From NCBI GenBank assembly GCA_017460085.1, contig JAFUBQ010000022.1:1-62319 (forward strand): 62,319 nt of DNA, read 5' to 3'. Position numbers and translations under genes: made by a program. Below the pieces are notes generated by a model, which saw only the letters and a list, made by a program, of their open reading frames with translations, did no database searches and was not told the DNA's origin. The number at the start of each line of letters is the position of its first letter. The stretch's first letter is position 1. The DNA is from Alphaproteobacteria bacterium (GTDB lineage Bacteria > Pseudomonadota > Alphaproteobacteria > RF32 > CAG-239). Below are positions 19,480-28,800 of the stretch, one piece after another.

Positions 19480-20376
19480 ATGATTTTTTTAACTAAAGAA
19501 ACTGCTGATAATCTTGATTTAATCCGCAAAATTTTGGCGGATAGCGGTTTTTCGGAAATTAAGAATATTACGCGTTTGCAAAGCGGTTCGCGCTCGGTCG
19601 CTTATTATGCCGATGACTATATTTTTCGTTTTCCGAAAGCTGAGGTTATTTGGCAGACCATGCAACGCGAAAAAATGATAATTGACACGGTTTATCCGCA
19701 TTTAATGCCATATTTTGAGCGCAAAATCCACAAAATTGAGCTGATTGACGGCACTTATCCGTTTTCTGTTTCCAAGCGTATATATGGTAAAATTTGTGAC
19801 GAACGGCCGATGAGCGACTATGCTGTTTTATATCAAAATATTATACCGGAGCGACAGCTTAAACTGGCGCAAGATTTAGCGATGTTTTTTCATTCAATGC
19901 ACCAAATTGACTATAAACCGCTGAATATATCGGAGCCGACCGAGGCTATTGATAATTGGGACGTTAGCACAAGAGAAGATTTTGATTATGCCAGTGTCAG
20001 AGAAGCTTTATTGCCGCATAAAATCGATTTAGATTACTATAAACCGACTTTGCCAAATACCGATAAAGCCTTATGCCACAATGATTTAAGCGGTTCTAAT
20101 CTGTTACTCAATCCCGAAAGCGATGATATTCTCGCCGGAATTATTGATTTTGGAAACGTGGTTGTTATGCCAAAATATCAGGATTTTTTCCCGCTTTATA
20201 AAATTGACCGTAAATTGGCGATTGACACGCTGACGGAATATAGCAAATTGACAACTTCAAAAATAGAGCAAAAACAACTTGATTATATGGCTTTGTGCTA
20301 CATCGGCTATGGACTGTATAAAACAAAAGACAATTCTTCGCCGTATTTTATGAAACTCTTAAAGCCGTTTTTATAA
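19480..20376 (+). CDS. APH-family phosphotransferase
   Basis: A 298-residue protein of the aminoglycoside phosphotransferase/choline kinase fold. Visible are a nucleotide-loop region (RLQSGSRSVAYYADDYIFRFPK), the catalytic loop CHNDLSGSNLLLN (H-x-D-x4-N) and the metal-binding IIDFGNVV. The FRFPK and HNDLSGSNLLL elements resemble the APH(2'')-like branch, but the true substrate could be a drug, a sugar or another small molecule; resistance cannot be claimed from this. It starts at ATG 19480 after TGAGGAAAA. It is flanked by RNA C (leftward) and RNA A (rightward) with no obvious operon partner. Confidence 0.75.
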   Translation: MIFLTKETADNLDLIRKILADSGFSEIKNITRLQSGSRSVAYYADDYIFRFPKAEVIWQTMQREKMIIDTVYPHLMPYFERKIHKIELIDGTYPFSVSKRIYGKICDERPMSDYAVLYQNIIPERQLKLAQDLAMFFHSMHQIDYKPLNISEPTEAIDNWDVSTREDFDYASVREALLPHKIDLDYYKPTLPNTDKALCHNDLSGSNLLLNPESDDILAGIIDFGNVVVMPKYQDFFPLYKIDRKLAIDTLTEYSKLTTSKIEQKQLDYMALCYIGYGLYKTKDNSSPYFMKLLKPFL

Positions 20377-20393
20377 AGGATTGTACATTTTTA

Positions 20394-20422
20394 TTGACAA
20401 GTAATGTAATTTTTCTTATTGT
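20394..20422 (+). promoter_or_regulatory. Promoter of RNA A
   Basis: TTGACA at 20394-20399, an exact 17-nt spacer, and TATTGT at 20417-20422. The expected start is near 20429. It lies just past the stop of the phosphotransferase gene, so RNA A has its own promoter rather than being only a readthrough product. Confidence 0.8.
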
Positions 20423-20428
20423 GAAAAT

Positions 20429-20620
20429 GCGCATGGTGATAACTTGCGTGAGGTTTAGAACCCTCTTTGTGGCTATCTTGCAATTAACAAGTTGCAAAAT
20501 ATTTCCTACTATGTAGTAGGAAGGCGGTAAATAAGCTGTTTTATTTTAAAATAGTCAATAGCCGCACTATTCCACAAATAGGTTCTAACTTCCTGCTACC
20601 CTCATCAAGGTAGTTTTTTT
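20429..20620 (+). ncRNA. Structured leader RNA A
   Basis: About 190 nt between a good promoter and an intrinsic terminator. Elements in order: hairpin TGCGCA/TTGCGT (20428-20433, 20444-20449); GAGG/CCTC hairpin (20450-20453, 20462-20465); closing helix made of 20455-20462 with 20581-20588 (8 bp) and 20466-20472 with 20572-20578 (7 bp); an 8-bp hairpin TTCCTACT/AGTAGGAA (20503-20522); and a GCGG/CCGC stem (20524-20527, 20562-20565) enclosing CTGTTTTA/TAAAATAG. It aligns without gaps to RNA C over 33 nt at the 5' side (23 identical) and 29 nt at the 3' side (23 identical). No known RNA class was recognised. Confidence 0.8.
20596..20620 (+). terminator. Intrinsic terminator ending structured RNA A
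   Basis: CTACC (20596-20600), 8-nt loop, GGTAG (20609-20613), then seven T residues (20614-20620). The Shine-Dalgarno AAGGGAG of the next gene begins within 10 nt, so the terminator is placed as an attenuator. Confidence 0.85.
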
Positions 20621-20642
20621 GTATTTGAAAGGGAGAAAAAAT

Positions 20643-20888
20643 ATGGTGGAATATATTGGTAAAAGAGACATTTGTTTTCACACGGAGCATACAAGATTAC
20701 CGTGGGAAGATGTACGCATAGAAGAACATATTAAATATGATCGTTATGTGCCGTATTTGATACATGAAATAACAAATGCTTTAGAAAGAATGAGTGAAGA
20801 TGAGCAACTTAAAGTGATTGAAGCTATAACGTGTATAACCGATAATCGCATTAAATTTGATATTCCGGAAAAACCGGATGATTGGTAA
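20643..20888 (+). CDS. Small hypothetical protein behind RNA A
   Basis: An 81-residue protein (MVEYIGKRDICFHTEH...) starting at ATG 20643 after AAGGGAG; a TTG at 20619 lies inside the terminator T-tract and is unlikely to be used. No TM or signal peptide. It has a helical middle (VPYLIHEITNALERMSEDEQLKVIEAI) and a proline-rich end (IPEKPDDW). No family recognised. It is probably transcribed only when RNA A's terminator is read through. It is convergent with the minus-strand gene ending at 20920. Confidence 0.65.
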   Translation: MVEYIGKRDICFHTEHTRLPWEDVRIEEHIKYDRYVPYLIHEITNALERMSEDEQLKVIEAITCITDNRIKFDIPEKPDDW

Positions 20889-20919
20889 AATCTATATACA
20901 GTCCATCTTCAGTCATACA

Positions 20920-22485
20920 TTATTCCCTATATTTATCTGACAGCAATTTATAAACACCTGTTTTTGCTATTTCACTGTTCGGATTTTTAAACTTATTCCA
21001 AGCACTTTTCAAAATATGATGATTGATAAGCGCATTTTTCTTTTCTGCCTTTAATTTTTTGCCGAAAGCAAGCGCTTTTGTAACAAACGGATGTAATGTG
21101 CTTTTATCGGTGATTTTTTGTAAAAAAGTAACAATATCAGACATTTCGGATTTATTATCATACCAAGCTTGTCCGATTTTTGCCATTAAACGCGCTTGAT
21201 ATTTACCAACCTCTGTCAACAAGCTCTCTTCAGGTATCCAAAAGGCATGATTATGCTCGTCTTTTTTACTGTCAACTCTTAAAACTTTATCATATACCAT
21301 AATCACTTCATTCGGTTTTGTTGCAATAAACGCCGCTTGATTGCCTTTTTTATCGACAAATGCCTGATAATCTTGCACAAATACCGGATATTCAGCCGAC
21401 TCATCGGTATTATACTCCGGCTCAAACTGTCCATCGGTAACTGAATAACGGTGAATACAGCTGAAATCTAAGTTGTCGGTCATTTCACGCTGACTGTTAT
21501 TGGTTACACAAATAATTTGCTGTAAAGCATTTTTTTGTAATTCTTCTGAATATCCCAGCTTTGTCATCATCTCTCTGAAAACTTTGTTGATGCGTGGTAA
21601 ATCATTTGCGCCGTAACAGTGGGCTTGAATCATAATATTGGCAAAGTTTTCCGTTAATTCTTTCGGTGTAAGTCTTTCAAATTTACCGTCAACCTCGTGT
21701 GCCATAAACGGCATAAACTTTTGTAAAACTTCCCTTTTGTAATCAATCTCGAGTTGTTTATCAAAGCCTTCAACTTTGTACCATATCCAGCGCAAATTTT
21801 CATTAAAAGGGCGATAACTGGAAACAAGCTGTATATTATCTTTTTCTTCTGGCGATAACCCTAAAACAGCGGCAAAAGCATTTGTATTACCATTGGCGGC
21901 TCGGGCATCTTTGGTTTGGTCGCCGCCTAAACAAAGCAATGTTTTTTTCTTAGGATTAAGCGTACATTTTTCTTCCCAGTGCTCATCATTATTTTGCGAT
22001 TTAACGCCAAGACAATAATAGGAAAAATAATCGGGATTTATCGTTAATTTTCCGTCTTCTAGCTCATAATTAACACGCCCGTTAGCATTTTTATTTATTT
22101 CGTAGTTTTTCTTTGTATCTTCATGTCTGGCTAAATTGCCATTTTCATAATAAGAAGTGTATAAGCCGTTTTGCTCATCTCTTACAGATTGTTTATTTCC
22201 GTTCTCATAAAATTTAGTAACAACTTTGTCCGGCGAGGTTTCTTCTGCTAATTTTTTAGTTTGCGGATTATATTTGCGCAAATAACCATCGCTTGTGAGC
22301 TCTTCAATTTTTACATTATTTTCGTTTACCTCAATGTATGAGCCGTCTTTTTGAATGGTTTTAGTCTTAAAAATTTTATCGCCGTCCCTATTAATTTCAC
22401 GCCGACTACCATCTGACAATTCTTGCGTCACAAAGTAACAATCACCATCTATCTTTTGCTTTTTTTCACTTATAACTTCAACCAT
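20920..22485 (-). CDS. Hypothetical protein with YwqK/MORN-like repeats and an AHCYGA domain
   Basis: A 521-residue protein. Residues 20-125 carry several MORN_2/YwqK-like beta repeats (DGSYIEVNENN, KFYENGNKQS, SYYENGNLAR). Residues about 180-350 form a domain shared with the neighbouring 652-residue protein: LLCLGGDQT-x-ANGN (184-200), IQAHCYGA (286-293), then MTKLGYSEELQKNALQQIICV. The AHCYGA element resembles a nucleophile elbow of alpha/beta hydrolases (G-x-C-x-G type), but no Asp/His partners can be assigned by eye. No signal peptide. Last gene of the five-gene accessory operon; the gap to the upstream gene is 4 nt. Confidence 0.6.
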   Translation of the reverse strand: MVEVISEKKQKIDGDCYFVTQELSDGSRREINRDGDKIFKTKTIQKDGSYIEVNENNVKIEELTSDGYLRKYNPQTKKLAEETSPDKVVTKFYENGNKQSVRDEQNGLYTSYYENGNLARHEDTKKNYEINKNANGRVNYELEDGKLTINPDYFSYYCLGVKSQNNDEHWEEKCTLNPKKKTLLCLGGDQTKDARAANGNTNAFAAVLGLSPEEKDNIQLVSSYRPFNENLRWIWYKVEGFDKQLEIDYKREVLQKFMPFMAHEVDGKFERLTPKELTENFANIMIQAHCYGANDLPRINKVFREMMTKLGYSEELQKNALQQIICVTNNSQREMTDNLDFSCIHRYSVTDGQFEPEYNTDESAEYPVFVQDYQAFVDKKGNQAAFIATKPNEVIMVYDKVLRVDSKKDEHNHAFWIPEESLLTEVGKYQARLMAKIGQAWYDNKSEMSDIVTFLQKITDKSTLHPFVTKALAFGKKLKAEKKNALINHHILKSAWNKFKNPNSEIAKTGVYKLLSDKYRE

Positions 22486-22489
22486 CTTC

Positions 22490-24448
22490 TTATCCTTTAT
22501 GCAATTTGTTATACTCTGTAATTGCTTTCAGGCGTATTGCCGTGTTTAACGACATTTTTTGCCACATTTTTTCGCCATTATCTTTCAATTTATCAAATAA
22601 TTTTTGATATTTTTCATCAGTTCCGCAAACAAGCTCTTTAACCGATGGTAATGGCTTGCCGGCAAGCGAATTTTTTACACCATTAACAACCGTGTTGCCG
22701 GATAAAGCCATAATAGTCAGACCTTCTTTGCTTAATCCCAGATTTTCCGGTAGGTAGCCTAAGAAATTATGTTCTTCGATATCTTCGCCCATTGAAGGTG
22801 TTAAGAACATTTCTCCTTGTTTATCCGGAAAGTAACTCAACATTACTTCGTTATTTTTTGCCATTGTCCGAATTTCGGTTTCAAAATTGTTATGATGTTT
22901 GATTTCCAAATCTTGTGCCGAAACAAACGAAATCATTGTTGATTTAGAAACACCGAGCGGAGCATAAGGAGCATGAGCCACACATAACATTTCGTGCTGA
23001 ATTTTGGCGCGTTCTTCTGCAGAATAGCCAAGCTCCTGCATTTTGTTCTGCATTTTCTCTTCTAATTTAAGGAATGTGTAAGCACCATGACAATGTGCCA
23101 CAATCGTTAATTTGCGGATTTTTGCGCAAGCCTCTTCAGTAGAAAGCCTTTTCCCGTTTTTATCGCTTATACGTGACAACAATGCTTTATCAAATAAATC
23201 ATCGACGTAACGCGGATGGAGCGTATCTTCATTAAGTTGTTTATTCAGTTTTACCGAGCGGTGATGGTCTTGCATTAACTTTGTTCGAGCTAAATTGTCA
23301 TTGAATGCGATGGCTTTATCATCAAACTCACCAAAATCATAAATTGCGGCATAAAGTGCAATATTTTCCTCTATCTTATGGTATTGCAAAAGTTTTTCTA
23401 ATGATGAGAGATATCCGTTGGCACTTCTGTCGGAATTTGTAGCATTACCGCCCAAGAACAAAACAGCAGGTTCATTGTCCGTTATATGGTCAACGCTCTT
23501 AAATCCGTATTGATTATCGTCCGTTTTTTCGACACGTTGCCCAATAGATGAGCGTGATGTTAATTCATCAATTCTGCCCATTTGGCGATAAGCGGCTTTT
23601 TTGGAACTCATGCTGTTTTTGGGATTTTGCAAACCTCGCATGAATATCGCATCAACCTTTTCTTTATGCGGATAAATGCTACGTATTTTACCTAAAACTT
23701 CATAAGCCGCTTTTAAATCATAAACATCATTTTGGGGATTTTCTATAGTTGAACTGATAAAATGCAGACATTCATCTATTTTCGTATTATCAGCTTTGAT
23801 AATAGCATCGATATTTTGGTACAATTTAGCATAATTAGTGGATTTTTTAATTTCATATTGTTTTAGTTTTTCCAATAAAATAATCGGCTTTATCGTACTT
23901 TGATGCACCAATTGTTTGGCGTAGTGCAAATAGAAAATGTCTTGAACGGCAGGTTCCAAAGATTCCATCTTTTCCAGCATTTTTTTCTTTTCTTCATTTG
24001 CGGCATATACAATAGCTATAGTCATATTTCTAATCGCCGGCATGAAAAAGTTTTTCTTATCATCACTATACGGTATTTTCTCAACTTGTGATGCAATAAA
24101 ATTAAAAACCGGCTCGGCGGCAACAGGATTTTGCAGACAGATAATGTTTGCTCCACGCTCAATAAAATCATCTCTATTTTGATTATGGAGAGTATTCAGT
24201 ACTTCGGCTATTTGTGTCTGTGAAAGATTTTTTGAAATGGAAGCAAATGTTTTGGCGGCAACCGGTAACATATCCGAACTTGTGCCTTTCCCTTCAAGCA
24301 AACGATAAAATTTCGGCAATAACGAACTCGCCGTTTGCGGAGCTTCTTCGGCCTGCTTTTGCAATGATTGTAACAAATCGGCATGTTCTCCGAAGTTCAA
24401 TGCCGATATATCTTTAATCGTTTCTATATCCACTACATTTTCAACCAT
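22490..24448 (-). CDS. Hypothetical helical-repeat protein with an AHCHGA domain
   Basis: A 652-residue protein. Residues 1-300 are alpha-helical repeats. Residues about 325-540 are paralogous to the next gene's product: VLFLGGNATNSDRSANG (329-345), IVAHCHGA (449-456), MQELGYSAEERAKIQHEMLCVAH. The C-terminal part (about 600-652) is again helical. The conserved small-x-C-x-G-A motif after a beta-strand suggests a hydrolase-like nucleophile turn; this is inference. No signal peptide or TM. Neighbours on both sides are in the same operon. Confidence 0.6.
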   Translation of the reverse strand: MVENVVDIETIKDISALNFGEHADLLQSLQKQAEEAPQTASSLLPKFYRLLEGKGTSSDMLPVAAKTFASISKNLSQTQIAEVLNTLHNQNRDDFIERGANIICLQNPVAAEPVFNFIASQVEKIPYSDDKKNFFMPAIRNMTIAIVYAANEEKKKMLEKMESLEPAVQDIFYLHYAKQLVHQSTIKPIILLEKLKQYEIKKSTNYAKLYQNIDAIIKADNTKIDECLHFISSTIENPQNDVYDLKAAYEVLGKIRSIYPHKEKVDAIFMRGLQNPKNSMSSKKAAYRQMGRIDELTSRSSIGQRVEKTDDNQYGFKSVDHITDNEPAVLFLGGNATNSDRSANGYLSSLEKLLQYHKIEENIALYAAIYDFGEFDDKAIAFNDNLARTKLMQDHHRSVKLNKQLNEDTLHPRYVDDLFDKALLSRISDKNGKRLSTEEACAKIRKLTIVAHCHGAYTFLKLEEKMQNKMQELGYSAEERAKIQHEMLCVAHAPYAPLGVSKSTMISFVSAQDLEIKHHNNFETEIRTMAKNNEVMLSYFPDKQGEMFLTPSMGEDIEEHNFLGYLPENLGLSKEGLTIMALSGNTVVNGVKNSLAGKPLPSVKELVCGTDEKYQKLFDKLKDNGEKMWQKMSLNTAIRLKAITEYNKLHKG

Positions 24449-24466
24449 TGCCTTATCCTGTTTTAT

Positions 24467-25264
24467 TTAGCTTTTAACTTCACTTTGAGTTTGTTGTTGC
24501 ATTTGGTTAATAAATTGTGTTTGTTTTATATCGCAAAATGCATTGATTTTAGCCTGAATATTTAGGGTTGAGGCCTGATAAAAACGAAAGCGATCTGAAA
24601 AATCAAATCCATTTTCTTGTGCCATCTGTGCCATTTTTGAACGTATAAACGGTTCACAGGCAACTTTTAAAACATGAGAATTTTTTGCAACTTGCCAGTT
24701 TAAGAAATTACCATGAACAGAAGCTATCCGTTCTTCTTTAACATCAGAAAATACGTCATTTTGAAAAGCACCATAATAAATTGTTGTCATCATATCTTCA
24801 TAAACAGACAATCCAATATTAGATTTCAGAAAAATATCTTTAAATCCTTTGTCTTGCTTTTTTTCAAACGGAGTTGTTTCCCTGGTTTTTTTCCCATTTT
24901 TGATATAAATCATTCCGCGATAATGCGGTTCAGACAACCGAAGACTGGCCTTTTTTTCTTCAACCGTGCCACTATTGGTATTAATGTTATTTATCATACG
25001 AGAAACTAATGCCATATGATACAGTTGATACAAATTATTTTTTGTTTTCAGAAAATATTCATCATCCCCACTGATATATTCACACAATTCTTTTGCAGCC
25101 TTAAAAACCGGTAATAAATTGTCCTGCATTTGTTTATAGGCTTGTTTGAGTGATATTGTCACATCTGAATGATCTGCAACATAAGCGTAAAACTCATCAC
25201 GTGACTTAAATTCAGGCATCGTTTTTTTATATAATTGCTTTAATTTATCATTATTATCAGTCAT
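24467..25264 (-). CDS. Hypothetical protein of the accessory operon
   Basis: A 265-residue, mostly helical, soluble protein that I do not recognise. The C-terminus is Gln-rich (FINQMQQQTQSEVKS). ATG 25264 has GGAAACA upstream. It lies 18 nt before the next gene and 67 nt after the previous one; in that 67-nt gap a TTGACA on the minus strand (25311-25316) might form an internal promoter, but no good -10 follows. Confidence 0.55.
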   Translation of the reverse strand: MTDNNDKLKQLYKKTMPEFKSRDEFYAYVADHSDVTISLKQAYKQMQDNLLPVFKAAKELCEYISGDDEYFLKTKNNLYQLYHMALVSRMINNINTNSGTVEEKKASLRLSEPHYRGMIYIKNGKKTRETTPFEKKQDKGFKDIFLKSNIGLSVYEDMMTTIYYGAFQNDVFSDVKEERIASVHGNFLNWQVAKNSHVLKVACEPFIRSKMAQMAQENGFDFSDRFRFYQASTLNIQAKINAFCDIKQTQFINQMQQQTQSEVKS

Positions 25265-25331
25265 GATTGTTTCCTTTTATAATTCTCTTTATTTCTTTTA
25301 CACTATTTTTTGTCAAAAATCAAGAGAAAAA

Positions 25332-25865
25332 TCAGCTTTCTAAGGTTAAATACTTCGGTGGAATAACACCGCCTTTAACCACAATCAGATAATAGCGCAC
25401 ATAAGCAAAACGGCGGCCAAGTTCGTCATCGCAAACACTCCAATCAATTGGCGAATAATCTATATCATGAATACCGTTTTCGAGTTTAAACCATACTTCA
25501 TCACAATCTTGCTGTTCTTTAATATTCGGAATATCCAAAACCGACGGACTAACGTAAACAGCTTCAATTAAACCATCATTATTCATGGCAGAAATATCAA
25601 TTGCAAATTTATCGGCATTATCAATAAAATCTTTTAAGCAATGAATGCTACGCTCTGTCCATTTAATCGGTTCGGTAAATCCGCGAATGGCACGACTGCG
25701 GCCAGCGTAACAATTTTCCATCCATTGGCATATTTCTTTGTGTGTGGTTTTACCGCCTGTGCGCTGAAAATAATAATGCAAATCGGCATTAGGGTTATTG
25801 GCAAATGACAATAATCCTTTTTGCAACACATCATTGCCTTTGATAACATAGTGATAAAGTTTCAT
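25332..25865 (-). CDS. Hypothetical protein of the accessory operon
   Basis: A 177-residue protein beginning MKLYHYVIKGNDVLQKGLLSF, with AAGGAGT upstream of ATG 25865. It looks like a compact alpha/beta domain without TM segments. The opening (LYHYVIKG...GLLS) recalls short starts of some ADP-ribosyl-transferase-like or RES-type folds, but this is too weak to call. It starts 13 nt after the large two-protease gene, so the two are co-transcribed. Confidence 0.55.
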   Translation of the reverse strand: MKLYHYVIKGNDVLQKGLLSFANNPNADLHYYFQRTGGKTTHKEICQWMENCYAGRSRAIRGFTEPIKWTERSIHCLKDFIDNADKFAIDISAMNNDGLIEAVYVSPSVLDIPNIKEQQDCDEVWFKLENGIHDIDYSPIDWSVCDDELGRRFAYVRYYLIVVKGGVIPPKYLTLES

Positions 25866-25878
25866 TAGTTTTTACTCC

Positions 25879-28800
25879 TTATTTACTTCTTCTTTGCTCT
25901 AAATAATTTTTGATAAACGGATTAAATTTCTCTTTTGCGATTATGGTATTCTTTTCGGATTCCGGATTTAGAATATGCGCTTTCATAGCTGCAAATTTTT
26001 GTTTCCTTTGGTCTGATTCCCGTCTGCGCTCGGCAAGCTCTTGAGAAGTAGGGTTTGCATATTCAAATTCCATTGAAGTCGGGTTGAATTTCATTTCCGG
26101 AGCTTTACTCGGTTTTTCTTGCGACTGAAATGTCAATCGCTCTCTTTCATTATTTTCCAAGCCTTCTCTGATATATTTGAAGAAATCATCATCAAACTTT
26201 TTTCCGGATTGGATGTATTGTTTGTAATATGGGTACATAATTGGAGCTAAACGATTTGCCATTTCAAAACCATGATACCATTTATCGCCATCTTTAACAG
26301 GCTGGCCATACATTTTTTCATTATATAATGCGGTCGAACATACTGCTAAAGATTCATTTACGGCAGCAACCGCATTTTCATGCGCTCCTTTATGGATTTT
26401 TCTTTCTTGCGGATTTTGTTCAAAGTGAGTGGTTAAATAATTCATAAACTTTTTCATTTCACCGGTTGTCGAACCATTTAGACGTTCTTTAAGCGTAGAA
26501 TTATTGAACAAATAATGTGTAGCCTCATGAAATGGTGTACTTATTTTACGTTTCAGAAGATTGCTATCGGCTACATAATTTTCCTTTACTTCATTTTGCG
26601 AAAGCGAATAATTCATCACAACATTTTGCTCATTGGAAATACCATCATATAAAGGAGTTGTTGGATATGGGTTGACGTATACCGTGCATTTTTTATTGCT
26701 ATTAACTTCGAGACAAGTATATAATTCTGACAAATCGTTTTTGTATGTTTGCTGTGATTGATTAAGCGTCTTTATATCTTGAGCTATTTCACTTTTATTA
26801 TTATCTAAGAATTTTTGAAAGTCCGGCAGTGCTTTTGAGATTGCCGTTCCTAACAATTTAGCATCTTCAGGATGAAAATTTTCATCTAAAATTTTTTGTA
26901 ACTCATTTATTGTTTGCACGTCTTCCTTACCAATTAAGCCATGAACTTTTTGAATATTATCTCGTGTTTGCGGATGTTTCCATGGAATCATGCAATGCGC
27001 TAAATTAGCAATGTTTTCACTATTAAAAGAATTTACAAATTCTTTAGTACGTTGTTCAAAAATCGGATCATTATTTCCATTTAACGTATCTTGCCACAGA
27101 CTATAACAACTGTATATAGGGTTAATTCTAAAATCAATCTGTTTTTGATTTTCTCGCTCTTGCGATTTTTGAGTAATCAAACTCATCGCTTGGGAGTATG
27201 CATCTTTTGATTCACTCGTTACATCAGGAGTAATGCCTTTACCTTCTTCAACTTTTGTTCCGTCTGGCATTATTCTTTCGCGATAAGTATTACCTAGTAA
27301 AAGCGTTCCGCCTTCCATTTGGTGTTTTTTGACATCGCCGCCGGCAAATGCTCCATGCGTATTTTCGCCGATAGTTGTGCAATTATCCATCTGCCGTAAC
27401 ATCCAAATTGCACCATCACCGGCCGAAGAATCTCCTCTGTCCTGCAAAACATAAACATTACCGGTAAAAGTCTTATCTCCGGCTTTTTGTTCGTATCTGT
27501 CCGGTGGCCCGCCTTGTATTGCTAATTCTGGGTTAATAACCTCAATTTTGTCGGCATATTCAAGTTTTTTATCAGCCATTCTTTCGCCGATTTGTTTTAT
27601 GATTGTTGCATCGCCGCCACCATTGCCGCGAACATCAAAAATAACGTCGTCCCAATGTGTTGATTGCTCCAAAACATAATCAGCGATTTTATTAACCTTT
27701 TCATACTCTTTTTCGTTGCTGTATTCTATCATAAAACTGTCAACCGCCACAATCCCGACCGTACGATTGTCAATCTGCTTTTCCGCAACCAAAATATTTG
27801 CAATTTCATCCGGTTTAGACGGAGCTATCAGTGTAAACAATTCTGATTTATCAAATTTTTCGTTTGAGTTGACTAGATTATTATTCTCTTGGGGCGGAAT
27901 TTTATATTGCAATTCTGGACTTTTCGAAATGTATTCATCTGCCGCACGATGTTTTTCACCATCAATAACAATTTCTATGTGTTCGTCCGGTACGTGCTGA
28001 GCTATAACTAAATCCATCGCACGCAAAGCCGATTTTTCGTCTTGTATGTTATATTCATTCAAAGAAGCCTTAAGTTCGGTCATTTTGGCGGCAAAATTTA
28101 GTTTTTGCCGTGCAACATCAGCATCAGAACTTGCCGCTGAATGATTCCATTCCGGTAAGCCGGATAAAATTTTCATGGCGTATGTGTCAACCAAACGATT
28201 GATAGGATTATTTTCATCACGGCTACGCATTACAATATCAAAACCGGTTGTTTTTAATTCTTTTGTTTGCGATAAATCTAACTTTGCAGTTTGGTCGAAA
28301 ATAATGGTTTTAACACCGCTTAAATCAATATTTTCAGGCATTTTGACATCATATCTGAGCTTTAATTCCTCAGCTTGCGGCAATTTCAAACTTTTGGCAG
28401 CTGTTAAATCAGAATCTTCAAGTGTAACATTTCGGCTATTTGTATGGCTTAAATCCAGTTCATCGCATTGCGGGAGTTTAACACAAGATAAAGATAAATA
28501 CTCGCATTGCTCTGGAAGATGAATGTTTTTGTCATAAGTCATATGAGCAAAACTTATACCGCCGTTGCAATGCTCTAATTCTAAAGTTTGGTTTTCGGCA
28601 ACAGTACAGTTTACCAACGAAACGTCGCCGGTGAAATTTGTTTTACATAAACTTTCGGAAAGTTTGAGAGAATGGAACGAGGCGTTGTTGATTTCATAAC
28701 CATCGGTATTTTCTCTGATTAATTCTTTATAGGCATATCCCTTAATGTCGGCCGTCGGTTGATACTCTTCCAAATCATTCTGTTTTTCATAATGGAAAAC

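Noticed and set aside
19480..20376. Calling the APH-like gene a drug-resistance determinant
   Set aside because: Kinases of this fold act on many substrates; sequence motifs alone do not show aminoglycoside activity.
19049..20620. RNAs A and C as tmRNA, RNase P, SRP or 6S RNA
   Set aside because: No tag-coding frame, no RNase P or SRP motifs, and two copies plus a third variant. 6S remains a remote option because of the long closed stem, but the position ahead of accessory genes and the conserved blocks do not fit what I know of 6S.
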